From Paraburkholderia phenazinium (GTDB lineage: Bacteria; Pseudomonadota; Gammaproteobacteria; Burkholderiales; Burkholderiaceae), in contig NZ_FSRU01000001.1 in NCBI RefSeq assembly GCF_900142845.1, positions 1,550,001 to 1,614,000 on the forward strand: a stretch of DNA of 64,000 bases, written 5' to 3'. How positions within the stretch are numbered: position 1 is the first letter of the stretch; each line of letters starts with the position of its first letter. The notes beneath the pieces are model-generated. The model saw nothing but the letters and a program-made list of their open reading frames with translations, was not told the DNA's origin and made no database searches. A program made the translations under genes and the position numbers. Below, piece by piece: positions 53,642 through 61,733 of the stretch.

Positions 53642-55696
53642 ATGTTCAACAAGATTCTGATCGCCAACCGCGGCGAGATTGCCTGCCGGGTTGCCGCGAC
53701 CTGCAAGCGTCTCGGCATCGCGAGCGTGGCGGTGTATTCCGATGCGGATGCCAACGCGAAGCACGTCGCGGCGTGCGACGAAGCGGTGCATATCGGCGGT
53801 TCGACCGCGGCTGAGAGTTATCTGCGCTACGAGCGCATCATCGCGGCGGCGCTCGCTACCGGCGCGCAGGCGGTACATCCGGGCTACGGATTTCTGTCGG
53901 AGAACGAAGCTTTTGCGCAGGCTTGCGAAGCGGCGGGCATTGTTTTTATCGGGCCGCCGGTCGAGGCGATCGCGGCAATGGGTTCGAAAGCGGCCGCCAA
54001 GGCGTTGATGCATGCAGCGGCCGTGCCGCTGGTGCCCGGCTATCACGGCGACGATCAGGACGCGCAATTGCTGCAGCGTGAAGCGGATGCGATGGGCTAT
54101 CCGGTGCTGCTTAAGGCGAGCGCGGGTGGTGGTGGTAAAGGCATGCGGGGGGTCGAGCGCAGCGAAGACTTCGCGGCGGCGCTTGCTTCGTGCAAACGCG
54201 AGGCGGCCAGCAGCTTCGGCAACGACCGGGTGCTGATCGAGAAGTATCTGACGCGGCCGCGTCACGTCGAAGTGCAAGTATTTGCCGATCAGCATGGCGG
54301 CGCCGTGTATCTGTTCGATCGCGACTGCTCGGTGCAGCGCCGCCATCAGAAGGTACTGGAAGAAGCGCCGGCGCCGGGTCTGTCCGCCGAACTGCGCCGC
54401 GAGATGGGCGAGGCGGCGGTGGCGGCGGCACGCGCGGTGAACTACGTCGGCGCGGGCACGGTCGAGTTCATCATGACCGGCGCGAGCGATTTCTACTTCA
54501 TGGAAATGAACACGCGCCTGCAGGTCGAGCATCCGGTGACCGAGATGGTGACGGGCCTCGATCTGGTCGAATGGCAATTGCGTGTCGCGTCCGGCGAGCC
54601 GTTGCCGCTCACGCAGGCGCAACTGAAACTCGACGGTCATGCCATCGAGGCGCGCATCTATGCAGAGCATCCGGCGCGCGGCTTCCTGCCGTCGACGGGC
54701 ACGCTCAAGCATCTGCGCATGCCGGAAGGCGTGGAGTTCACGATCAGTCCGGCGGGTGCGCCCGGCTCACGCGCGGCCGTGCGGATCGACAGCGGCGTGC
54801 GCGAAGGCGATACGATCACGCCGTTCTACGATCCGATGATCGCCAAGCTGATCGTGCACGGCGCCACGCGCGCCGAAGCGCTCGCGCGGATGAGCCGCGC
54901 ATTGCGGGCTTGCGAGGTGGTGGGCCCGCATACCAATGTCGAGTTCCTGCAGCGTATCGTTGCGAGCGAGCCGTTCTCTGGCGGCGATCTCGATACCGGC
55001 CTGATCGAGCGGCATCACGAGGCCCTGTTCGCGCCGGTGAAAAAGCCCTTCCGGGAAGCGCTGGCGCTGGCCTGTGCGGCGTTGCTCACGCGTGAGGGCG
55101 GTACCGCGCATGGCGCGTCGCCCTGGGATGCCTTGTCGCACTGGCGCCTGAACGGCGGCTATACGCAGACCTTCGCGTGGCGCGATATCGAAAGCGAAAC
55201 CGCCTTTGCCGCGACTTTCGCGCGCGATAGCCGGGATAGCCACGACAGCGGCGGGCAGACGCTGGAATACGCGGGGCAGCGCGACAGCTTTACATGGTGG
55301 AGCGGCACGGGTGCGCACGAGTTCGGCGCGACGCTCGGCGACTCGCATGTCACGGGGCGCGTGTTTGTCGACGGCGACGTGTTTCATGTGTTCTGCCTCG
55401 GCGAGGCGCAGGCCTTCGAATGGCAGAACCTGCTTGCGCATGCCGCGGATGCCGAACACGGCGAAGGGCGTCTTACCGCGCCGATGCCAGGCAAGGTGAT
55501 CGCGGTGTTAGTTGAACCGGGTACGGTGGTCGAGAAAGGCACACCGCTGATCGTGATGGAAGCCATGAAGATGGAGCATACGATCGGGGCGCCGGCGGCC
55601 GGCACGGTGTCGGAAGTGCTGTATGCGGTGGGCGATCAGGTGGCCGATGGGGCGCAGTTGCTGGTGCTTGAGGTGGGTTTATCCGGCGCGGCGTGA
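53642..55696 (+). CDS. liuD: Methylcrotonoyl-CoA carboxylase, biotin-containing alpha subunit
   Basis: The 684-residue protein has a biotin carboxylase N-half (ANRGEIACRVAATCKRLGI; ATP-grasp glycine loop GGGGKGMRGV around 160-168; EMNTRLQVEHPVTEM) and a C-terminal biotinyl domain with VMEAMKMEH, biotin on Lys643. A BT-type linker domain lies between. With LiuB it carboxylates 3-methylcrotonyl-CoA. It is the last liu gene here; a liuE (HMG-CoA lyase) gene does not follow. Confidence 0.95.
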   Translation: MFNKILIANRGEIACRVAATCKRLGIASVAVYSDADANAKHVAACDEAVHIGGSTAAESYLRYERIIAAALATGAQAVHPGYGFLSENEAFAQACEAAGIVFIGPPVEAIAAMGSKAAAKALMHAAAVPLVPGYHGDDQDAQLLQREADAMGYPVLLKASAGGGGKGMRGVERSEDFAAALASCKREAASSFGNDRVLIEKYLTRPRHVEVQVFADQHGGAVYLFDRDCSVQRRHQKVLEEAPAPGLSAELRREMGEAAVAAARAVNYVGAGTVEFIMTGASDFYFMEMNTRLQVEHPVTEMVTGLDLVEWQLRVASGEPLPLTQAQLKLDGHAIEARIYAEHPARGFLPSTGTLKHLRMPEGVEFTISPAGAPGSRAAVRIDSGVREGDTITPFYDPMIAKLIVHGATRAEALARMSRALRACEVVGPHTNVEFLQRIVASEPFSGGDLDTGLIERHHEALFAPVKKPFREALALACAALLTREGGTAHGASPWDALSHWRLNGGYTQTFAWRDIESETAFAATFARDSRDSHDSGGQTLEYAGQRDSFTWWSGTGAHEFGATLGDSHVTGRVFVDGDVFHVFCLGEAQAFEWQNLLAHAADAEHGEGRLTAPMPGKVIAVLVEPGTVVEKGTPLIVMEAMKMEHTIGAPAAGTVSEVLYAVGDQVADGAQLLVLEVGLSGAA

Positions 55697-55723
55697 TGTG
55701 ACGTGCCGCAAGCGCCATTCGTG

Positions 55724-55747
55724 CTGCCGTAGTTACCGCAGCGGCAG
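55724..55747 (+). terminator. Weak hairpin after liuD
   Basis: Arms ctgccg (55724-55729) and cggcag (55742-55747) can pair about 30 bases past liuD, between two converging genes. No T run follows, so this is only a candidate transcript end. Confidence 0.25.
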
Positions 55748-55784
55748 TGGCAATGGCCGTCGTAGTTGAAGTCACACCGCCAGT

Positions 55785-56576
55785 TCAGGCGAGGCGCGCG
55801 TAGCCCAAAGCTTGCGCCTCGTTTTCCAGTTGCGTAATGCGGGCATAGTCGCTCAGCGGCAAGCTCGCAAATCCCTTCAGTCGCAGTCGTGCAGCACGTT
55901 CGGGCTGCGCCGCCACGGCTTCGTTCAGCGCCGCACGCAACGCCTCGATCACAGCCAACGGCACCGTGTTGGCGGCAATCAGCGGCAAACCCGGCGATGC
56001 AGCGGTCCAGCCGATTTCCCGCACCTGTCGTGCGAGTTCCGGCATGTCGTCGCGCACGAACGCAAAGGTCACGCAGTCGATGGCGGCGATATCCGCGCGG
56101 TCTTCCGCCACCGCTCGCAGCGAGCCGAGGTGAGACCCGGTGCGGTTCACCTCGCTAAAAAATTTCCCGCCTCGTGCCAGCGGCGCGACCGCGTGCCGCA
56201 ACACATTCATGCCGCTATTCGAATCGTCCTGGTTGTACGCGGCGCGTGCGCCACTGCATGCCTCAAGCGTGTCGAACGGTGCGTCGGAGCGTGTGATCAG
56301 GACACTTGAATAATCCGCATCCGTGCAACCCGGTGCATCGAATAGCGGCGTCGCGATCAACTGGACGTGCTCATGCAGGCCGCTCATCAGCGGATAGCCG
56401 CAGGTCTGCGAAACCAGCAGGTCGGGGCGGCGCCACAGGGCGTGCAGATCGTCGCCGGGGTCCACGATGCGGGCGTGCGGGTCGACGGCTTGCAGGACGT
56501 CACCGAGCAAGGCGCGCCACTCGGCGGCGAGGGCGGGCGTGACGTTGTACATGGGGAGGGCGGCGATCCGGTTCAT
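55785..56576 (-). CDS. PhnD-like substrate-binding-fold protein without signal peptide
   Basis: The 263-residue protein matches the phosphate/phosphonate periplasmic-binding family (PhnD-like): AALPMYNVTP at the start, DLLVSQTCGYPLMSGL, YNQDDSNSGMNVLRHAVAPL and DIAAIDCVTFAFVRDDMPEL. Unlike true PhnD it has no signal peptide and no transporter genes beside it, so it may be cytosolic or have another role. A start further upstream at 56660 also gives no signal peptide. It converges with liuD. Confidence 0.8.
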   Translation of the reverse strand: MNRIAALPMYNVTPALAAEWRALLGDVLQAVDPHARIVDPGDDLHALWRRPDLLVSQTCGYPLMSGLHEHVQLIATPLFDAPGCTDADYSSVLITRSDAPFDTLEACSGARAAYNQDDSNSGMNVLRHAVAPLARGGKFFSEVNRTGSHLGSLRAVAEDRADIAAIDCVTFAFVRDDMPELARQVREIGWTAASPGLPLIAANTVPLAVIEALRAALNEAVAAQPERAARLRLKGFASLPLSDYARITQLENEAQALGYARLA

Positions 56577-56625
56577 GGATGCGATTCTGGCATATCGCTC
56601 GCCCGATGGGGTACCGCCTGGCGTC

Positions 56626-57555
56626 TTACCTCGAGGCAGGAGCGGTGGCGGCGAGGGCATCCTGCGCGGCTTTGGGAAACAGCGATTGCGCCATGAAGTC
56701 GATCAGCACGCGGTTTTTCGGCAGCAGATGGCGGCTCGACGGCCACAGGACCCAGAAGGTACCGGTCACGCTGTAGTCGGTGAGGATTGCGCGCAGCGCG
56801 CCGCTGGCGAACGCTTCGCGAGCGACGAAATCGGGCAGGTAAGCGATGCCCGTGCCGCTGACGCAGGCCGACAACACGGCTTCGATGTTGTTCATCACGG
56901 CGGCCGGGGAGATTCTGGCCTGAACGACGCGATTCCCCGACTTTAATGTCCAGCTTTGCAATTTACCGTTTGACGGGAATTTGAAATAAATGCCGTCGAA
57001 AGCGGATAGCGCATCAAGCGAATCGGGTTCGCCATAGCGATTCAGAAAATCGGGCGAAGCATACAGATTAACGCGGTATTGGCCGAGCGGTTTCGACATC
57101 AGGCTGGAATCGGGCAGATCGCCGCTGCGGACCACGGCGTCGAAGCCTTCTTCGACCAGATCGACCATCCGGTCGCTGAAATCGAGTTCGAGTTCGATGT
57201 GCGGATAGAGGCGCCGGAAGGCGGGCAGGACAGGGGCGATCAGGCGGTAGCCGACCGCCGGAAAGCTGACCCGCACGCGGCCGCGCGGCTCGCCGACGTT
57301 CAGGCTCAGTTCGGCCTCGGCGTTCTCAAGGTCGCGCACGATGTCGCGGCAGCGGGCGAAGAATTGCGCCCCTTCCTGAGTCAGGCTGATCTGGCGGGTG
57401 TTGCGATGGAACAGACGGACGCCGAGTCGTTCTTCGAGGCGCGTAATGCTTTTACCGACTGCCGACGACGAAATGCCGAGGTTGCGGCCGGCAATCGTAA
57501 AGCTTTCGTGTTGAGCGGCCTGGACGAATACGGTGAGGCTGTTCAGATTATCCAC
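56626..57555 (-). CDS. LysR-family regulator of the divergent MFS gene
   Basis: The 309-residue regulator starts at the GTG at 57555 (MDNLNSLTVFVQAAQHESFT) with helix-turn-helix ISSSAVGKSITRLEERLGVR, of the CrgA/DmlR-type subgroup. The ligand domain is complete. A GGGAGG site sits unusually close (3 bases) to the GTG. It is divergent from the MFS gene at 57728 and probably controls it. Confidence 0.87.
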   Translation of the reverse strand: MDNLNSLTVFVQAAQHESFTIAGRNLGISSSAVGKSITRLEERLGVRLFHRNTRQISLTQEGAQFFARCRDIVRDLENAEAELSLNVGEPRGRVRVSFPAVGYRLIAPVLPAFRRLYPHIELELDFSDRMVDLVEEGFDAVVRSGDLPDSSLMSKPLGQYRVNLYASPDFLNRYGEPDSLDALSAFDGIYFKFPSNGKLQSWTLKSGNRVVQARISPAAVMNNIEAVLSACVSGTGIAYLPDFVAREAFASGALRAILTDYSVTGTFWVLWPSSRHLLPKNRVLIDFMAQSLFPKAAQDALAATAPASR

Positions 57556-57727
57556 GCGCCTCCCACTTTGGCCTATTTGTCCGATCAGCGCGGAGTTTAT
57601 CACCTCAATTTGATTACGTTGCCGAACATATGATCGAGAGCAGCTACCACGGGTCATGCCATTAGTCGTTGCGTCGATGGCGCGTGGTTTTTAATTGAGG
57701 CGATTCAATTTCTATGCAAACAACATC

Positions 57728-59302
57728 ATGAAGACTGATCAGATCGACATCCGGGTGGGACGACGTTCCGGCGCCCAGAAGCTGCTGGGGTTGTGCGCGG
57801 TGTGTCTGGCCGCGCTGTGCATGCCGCTTAGTTTCACCGGGCCGGCGGTCGCGCTGCCGGATATCGCCCGCGAACTCGGTGGCAGCCCGCTCGCGCTGAG
57901 CTGGATCACTAATGCCTTCATGCTCTGCTTCGGGGGCTTCCTGCTAGTGGCCGGCGCGTTGGCGGACCGCGTCGGCCGCAAGAAAGTGTTCCTCGCCGGC
58001 GTGGTGGTGTTCATCGCCGCCTCGTTCAGCCTGTCGCACGCATCGAGCATCGTTGCGCTCGACCTGCTGCGCGCGTTGCAGGGTCTGGCGGCCGCGGCCG
58101 CGCTGTCGGGTGGCGGCGCCGCCCTTGCGCAGGACTTCGAAGGCGCGGCCATGACGCGGGCCTTCAGTTGCCTCGGCAGCTCGTTCGGGGTCGGCCTGGC
58201 ATTCGGCCCGATCCTTGCCGGTTTCCTGATCCAGCACAGCGGGTGGCGCAGTGTGTTTGCCGGCACCGCGGCGATCGGCATTGTTGCGCTCGTGCTGGCG
58301 ACGCTCTGCATGCGCGATTCCCGCGACCGCGCCGCAACAGGTCTCGACTGGCCCGGCGCGGCGAGCTTTACGGCCGCGCTCGCACTGCTGACCTACGCCG
58401 TGCTGCGCGCTCCCGATAGCGGTTGGAGCAGCCCGTCGGTGCTCGGCCTGCTGGCGTGCGCCGTTGTGTTGTTCGGAGCGTTCGTGGCGATCGAGAACAC
58501 GGTGCATCGCCCGCTGCTGGATCTGTCGCTGTTCCGCTACCGCCGCTTTATCGGCGTGCAGTTTCTTGCGGCCGCGCCGGCCTATTCGTACGTTGTACTA
58601 CTGGTGTTGCTGCCGGTGCGGCTGATCAGTATCGAAGGCTACGGTTCGCTCGAAGCCGGTCAGATCATGTTCGCGATTTCCGCGCCGCTGCTCGTGTTGC
58701 CGATGGTGGCCGGGCTACTGACGCGCTGGTTCAGTGCGGGTTCGATCTGCGGCGTCGGCCTGGTGGTGGCCGCGGCTGGTTTGCTGTGGCTCGCGCAATG
58801 TCCGCCGGCTCACTCGGCGGTGGCGATCGTGCCGGCCATGTTCATCATCGGCGTGGGTGTGTCGTTGCCGTGGGGTTTGATGGACGGCCTCGCGGTCAGC
58901 GTGGTGCCGAAGGAGCGTGCTGGTATGGCGACCGGCGTGTTCAACACCACCCGGGTCGCCGGCGAAAGCATTGCGCTGGCGGTCGTCGCCGCCGTGCTCG
59001 CGGCGTTCGCCGAAACCGGCTTGCGCGACGCGACGGCCGGCGCGAGTTTGCCGCCGGCGTCGCAAGCGCTGTCGGAAGCTGCGCATTGGCTGTCGCTCGG
59101 GAGCGTCGGAGAAGTCTCGCGGCTGCTGCCGGGCCTCGATCATGCCGCGCTGCTGGCGAGCTACGGGCGTGCGTTCAGCGACCTCGTCTATGTGCTTGCC
59201 GCCATCACGCTGCTTTCCGCCGTGATGATCTTCAGCTTCCTGACGCGGGCTCGCCCGGCCGTTTCGACACACCTTGGCGGTGCCGATTCGGTCGCTGAGT
59301 AA
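57728..59302 (+). CDS. MFS drug:H+ antiporter, DHA2 family (14 TM)
   Basis: The 524-residue protein has about 14 hydrophobic segments and the DHA2 blocks: GPAVALPDIARELGGSPLAL with SWITNAFMLCFGGFLLVAGA, motif A ADRVGRKKVFLAG, and motif C-like GPILAGFLIQ. Such proteins export drugs or metabolites. The start at 57728 fits the short cytosolic N-terminus. LysR control by the neighbour at 56626 is inferred from the 172-base divergent gap. Confidence 0.92.
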   Translation: MKTDQIDIRVGRRSGAQKLLGLCAVCLAALCMPLSFTGPAVALPDIARELGGSPLALSWITNAFMLCFGGFLLVAGALADRVGRKKVFLAGVVVFIAASFSLSHASSIVALDLLRALQGLAAAAALSGGGAALAQDFEGAAMTRAFSCLGSSFGVGLAFGPILAGFLIQHSGWRSVFAGTAAIGIVALVLATLCMRDSRDRAATGLDWPGAASFTAALALLTYAVLRAPDSGWSSPSVLGLLACAVVLFGAFVAIENTVHRPLLDLSLFRYRRFIGVQFLAAAPAYSYVVLLVLLPVRLISIEGYGSLEAGQIMFAISAPLLVLPMVAGLLTRWFSAGSICGVGLVVAAAGLLWLAQCPPAHSAVAIVPAMFIIGVGVSLPWGLMDGLAVSVVPKERAGMATGVFNTTRVAGESIALAVVAAVLAAFAETGLRDATAGASLPPASQALSEAAHWLSLGSVGEVSRLLPGLDHAALLASYGRAFSDLVYVLAAITLLSAVMIFSFLTRARPAVSTHLGGADSVAE

Positions 59303-59585
59303 TCCGGGCGACGTGCGGCGTCCTGGCTCAGGTGAATGCGTTGCTCGAAGCGGCTGAGCCGGTTGCTTCGCCAGGCGCGAATGCGTAGCGTCGCAACCAT
59401 TCGCTATAACCCTGGATTGTCGACGATCGGTTCGCGGCGATAATGACAATTGCCTTCGCGGAACACCCGTCTGGCTTTTCCATCAGCTTCGCATAGCTCG
59501 GACAGTTGAAGGCTCTTCCTGCCCTGAAGCATTTCCGCCAAACTGTGCGGAATCGATTTGTCAGCGTGGAATTACGGAGCCTCAC
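59303..59585. other. Spacer with possible degraded coding DNA
   Basis: No gene is called. Minus-strand frames across 59328-59510 show protein-like stretches (for example EGNCHYRREPIVDNPGL and GYSEWLRRYAFAPGE) in different frames broken by a stop. This may be an old remnant but no family is recognised. Confidence 0.3.
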
Positions 59586-60047
59586 ATGCCCAAGATTAAC
59601 ATCGCCGACGTACCGGAACGTCAAGGTACAGGTTATCCGCCACCGTTCGATGCCCCCTGCGCCGACCGTATACGTCAGCGACTGGGCAACGCCGGCGGAC
59701 TCAGTGACTTCGGGGTCAATCTTATGCGCTTGCCGCCGGGCAATTGGTCAAGCCAACGCCATTGGCACTCTGCCGAAGACGAATTTGTCTACGTGCTTGA
59801 AGGCGAGCTTACCTTGATCGAGGACGGCGGCGAAACGGTGCTCCAGGCCGGCGACTGTGCTGCCTTTCCAAAAAACACCGGAAACGGCCATCACATGATT
59901 AACAGGTCGAACGTGATGGCCGTTTACCTCGAAGTCGGTTCGCGGTCGCCTGCGGATGTCATTACCTGCTCCGACGTCGACATGATGAGCCCGAGTGTCG
60001 ACGGCCGGTTCTTGCGTAAAGACGGTACCCCGTATTCCGATACTTGA
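59586..60047 (+). CDS. Cupin-domain protein
   Basis: The 153-residue single-cupin protein carries motif 1 HWHSAEDEFVYVLEGEL with two His and a Glu for a metal, and motif 2 AAFPKNTGNGHHM. It fits small cupins that bind sugars or metals or act as isomerases; several family members are annotated as transcriptional-regulator-like. The ATG at 59586 has a GGAG site. The substrate is unknown. Confidence 0.9.
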   Translation: MPKINIADVPERQGTGYPPPFDAPCADRIRQRLGNAGGLSDFGVNLMRLPPGNWSSQRHWHSAEDEFVYVLEGELTLIEDGGETVLQAGDCAAFPKNTGNGHHMINRSNVMAVYLEVGSRSPADVITCSDVDMMSPSVDGRFLRKDGTPYSDT

Positions 60048-60157
60048 CGACCATGCAATATCCGGGATGACGACCTGAAGCCACGTTCTTATGGGGACGC
60101 CGCGTCCGTAAAGTAGTGGAACGCGGACCGTTATGCACCAATTATTTCCATCCAACC

Positions 60158-60577
60158 ATGCCTGTCGACACTGAACGCAACCTGACGGAGCCGTGGAATG
60201 CGGCCACGATCCTGATGATGCTCATGGGTTGCGTTGTCCTTACCTACATCGCATGGCATACCTTTCAGACCGCTGCGTTCCTGCACCATGCGACCCGCGT
60301 CACGGGGGTGGTCGTCGATCCTGCAGGACACCCCAGGATACGGTTCAGTACTGCCGATGGTGTGCCGGTTGAATTCGTACAAAACGGTTTCATTTCGCGC
60401 CCGCGCGGCGCGGCGGTGCCGGTAGCTTACGACCCGCACAATCCCGCCATGACGGCGCAAGCGGCAACCTTCTGGGCAAACTGGGGCGAATCATTGTGGT
60501 TGCTGCCGATGGGACTGGGCTTTACTCTGCTGCCGCTGTTCGGCGCACGGGCGCGGTTTCGTCCGGGACGATATTGA
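60158..60577 (+). CDS. DUF3592 family membrane protein
   Basis: The 139-residue protein has two membrane segments, ILMMLMGCVVLTYIAWHTF (about 20-38) and WLLPMGLGFTLLPLFGA (about 112-128), around a small soluble part with the DUF3592 pattern (TRVTGVVVD ... VPVAYDPHNPAM). The periplasmic part is a beta-rich module. No function is known. The ATG at 60158 was chosen over an upstream start that adds a polar stretch. Confidence 0.85.
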   Translation: MPVDTERNLTEPWNAATILMMLMGCVVLTYIAWHTFQTAAFLHHATRVTGVVVDPAGHPRIRFSTADGVPVEFVQNGFISRPRGAAVPVAYDPHNPAMTAQAATFWANWGESLWLLPMGLGFTLLPLFGARARFRPGRY

Positions 60578-61346
60578 TCACGGCTCTTGAGGTTCTGTGT
60601 CATGTTCGATGCGCGAGAGGCGATGTTGGTGATTGGGGGCCGAACTGGATCGAGAATATCCAATAGGGACGCCGCTACGCACGCGGTATCGCAACGCCGC
60701 GTCGCACCCGGATCAGGCGAGTGCTGCTGCCGATACTTGCCTTGTTGGGCAGGTTGACTTGCATCTCATGCTGGCGCTCGACCCGACGTCAAGAGATGTG
60801 ATGCTACTGACGGGCAAGGTTGGGGGTTACGCCTGATGCGCCACGCGTCCCTCCAGCTTGCCTGAAGGGAAAGCCTCGACTATAGGTCTAACTTATGTCT
60901 GGAATGGACCGACCTGTTTTCTATTCTCGGTCGGGGCTCGTATTGCCTGGGCCGACTGAGTAGTTCCGGGTTCGGCCAACTCCAGCCGTTCGGCCGCGCG
61001 CCAGGAAGGGCACTCGAACTCGGTTTTTGTGTTTCATTGCCTACCAACCAAATATGCGTTTTGCTATTGCCCAATTGTTAAATATCTCAATGTTTCGACT
61101 TCAATTGGTTTTAGTAGACAAATGAAAAATCCTATGCGAAAGTTTCATTGAGCGCTTACAAGAACTTACTTGCCTTGAGCTGCGACACGAAAAGTCGAAT
61201 TCGACGCGAATGTTTTCCGGTCGTCAGATTGCGTAGTGCGCAAAATTTTGCCGAAATAGAAATGTGACGCTTGCAGCGCGGAATGAGCGTTTGCCCTGTC
61301 GCGCCGAGAACACGATGCAGTACCTCATTTAGGGGGGGCGGAAATT

Positions 61347-61472
61347 ATGAGTATTCCGGACAAGACAATGCAAGGCAAACGTTTGGCAAGCCAACGATTG
61401 CGTTTAGACGTGCAATTAGCTCCTCGTCACACAGCTGACATCGATATGCCGTTGCCCTTCGGACCTTCATAA
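61347..61472 (+). CDS. Possible 41-residue small protein
   Basis: The ATG at 61347 follows a strong AGGGGGGCGG site and opens a 41-residue frame (MSIPDKTMQGKRLASQRLRL at its start) ending in a TAA at 61470-61472. It is basic, has no signal peptide and no recognised family. The ribosome site is the only positive evidence. Confidence 0.25.
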   Translation: MSIPDKTMQGKRLASQRLRLDVQLAPRHTADIDMPLPFGPS

Positions 61473-61681
61473 GCCAACGGTCCGCACCGCCGAGGTGCAA
61501 GAAAAATAGAAGTATTTTAACTACGTCTTATCTATACCCTCCTCACGTGGATTATCCGGGAAGGAGGATGGCGCACGTTTGTACTTAGGAAATCTAAGTA
61601 TTGATGCCGGGTCCATAAAAATAGAGTTCCACAATAATCCAATGAAACGCCAACATTTTACTTTCATATTGATTGCGTAGT

Positions 61682-61706
61682 TATCCTTATGAAAGATTAT
61701 AGGATA
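61682..61706. promoter_or_regulatory. Inverted repeat in the adhesin leader
   Basis: Arms tatcct (61682-61687) and aggata (61701-61706) pair perfectly across 13 A/T-rich bases, 28 bases before the GTG start. It could be an operator or an RNA hairpin in the 5' leader. Confidence 0.4.
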
Positions 61707-61733
61707 GTGTCAATAATATTAAAGAGGAAAAAT

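Larger units (their letters stand above)
60578..61733. other. Long AT-rich spacer upstream of the adhesin
   Basis: Over this 1.15 kb base composition drops clearly towards the adhesin. Visible elements are a 6-bp hairpin gaccga/tcggtc (60907-60932), a short possible gene at 61347-61472, and an inverted repeat tatcct/aggata (61682-61706) just ahead of the adhesin start. No other gene is credible. It probably holds the regulated promoter of the adhesin. Confidence 0.5.

Noticed and set aside
59328..59624. 98-codon minus-strand frame between the MFS and cupin genes
   Set aside because: It has no family or ribosome site and crosses the cupin promoter; it is noted only as possible degraded DNA.
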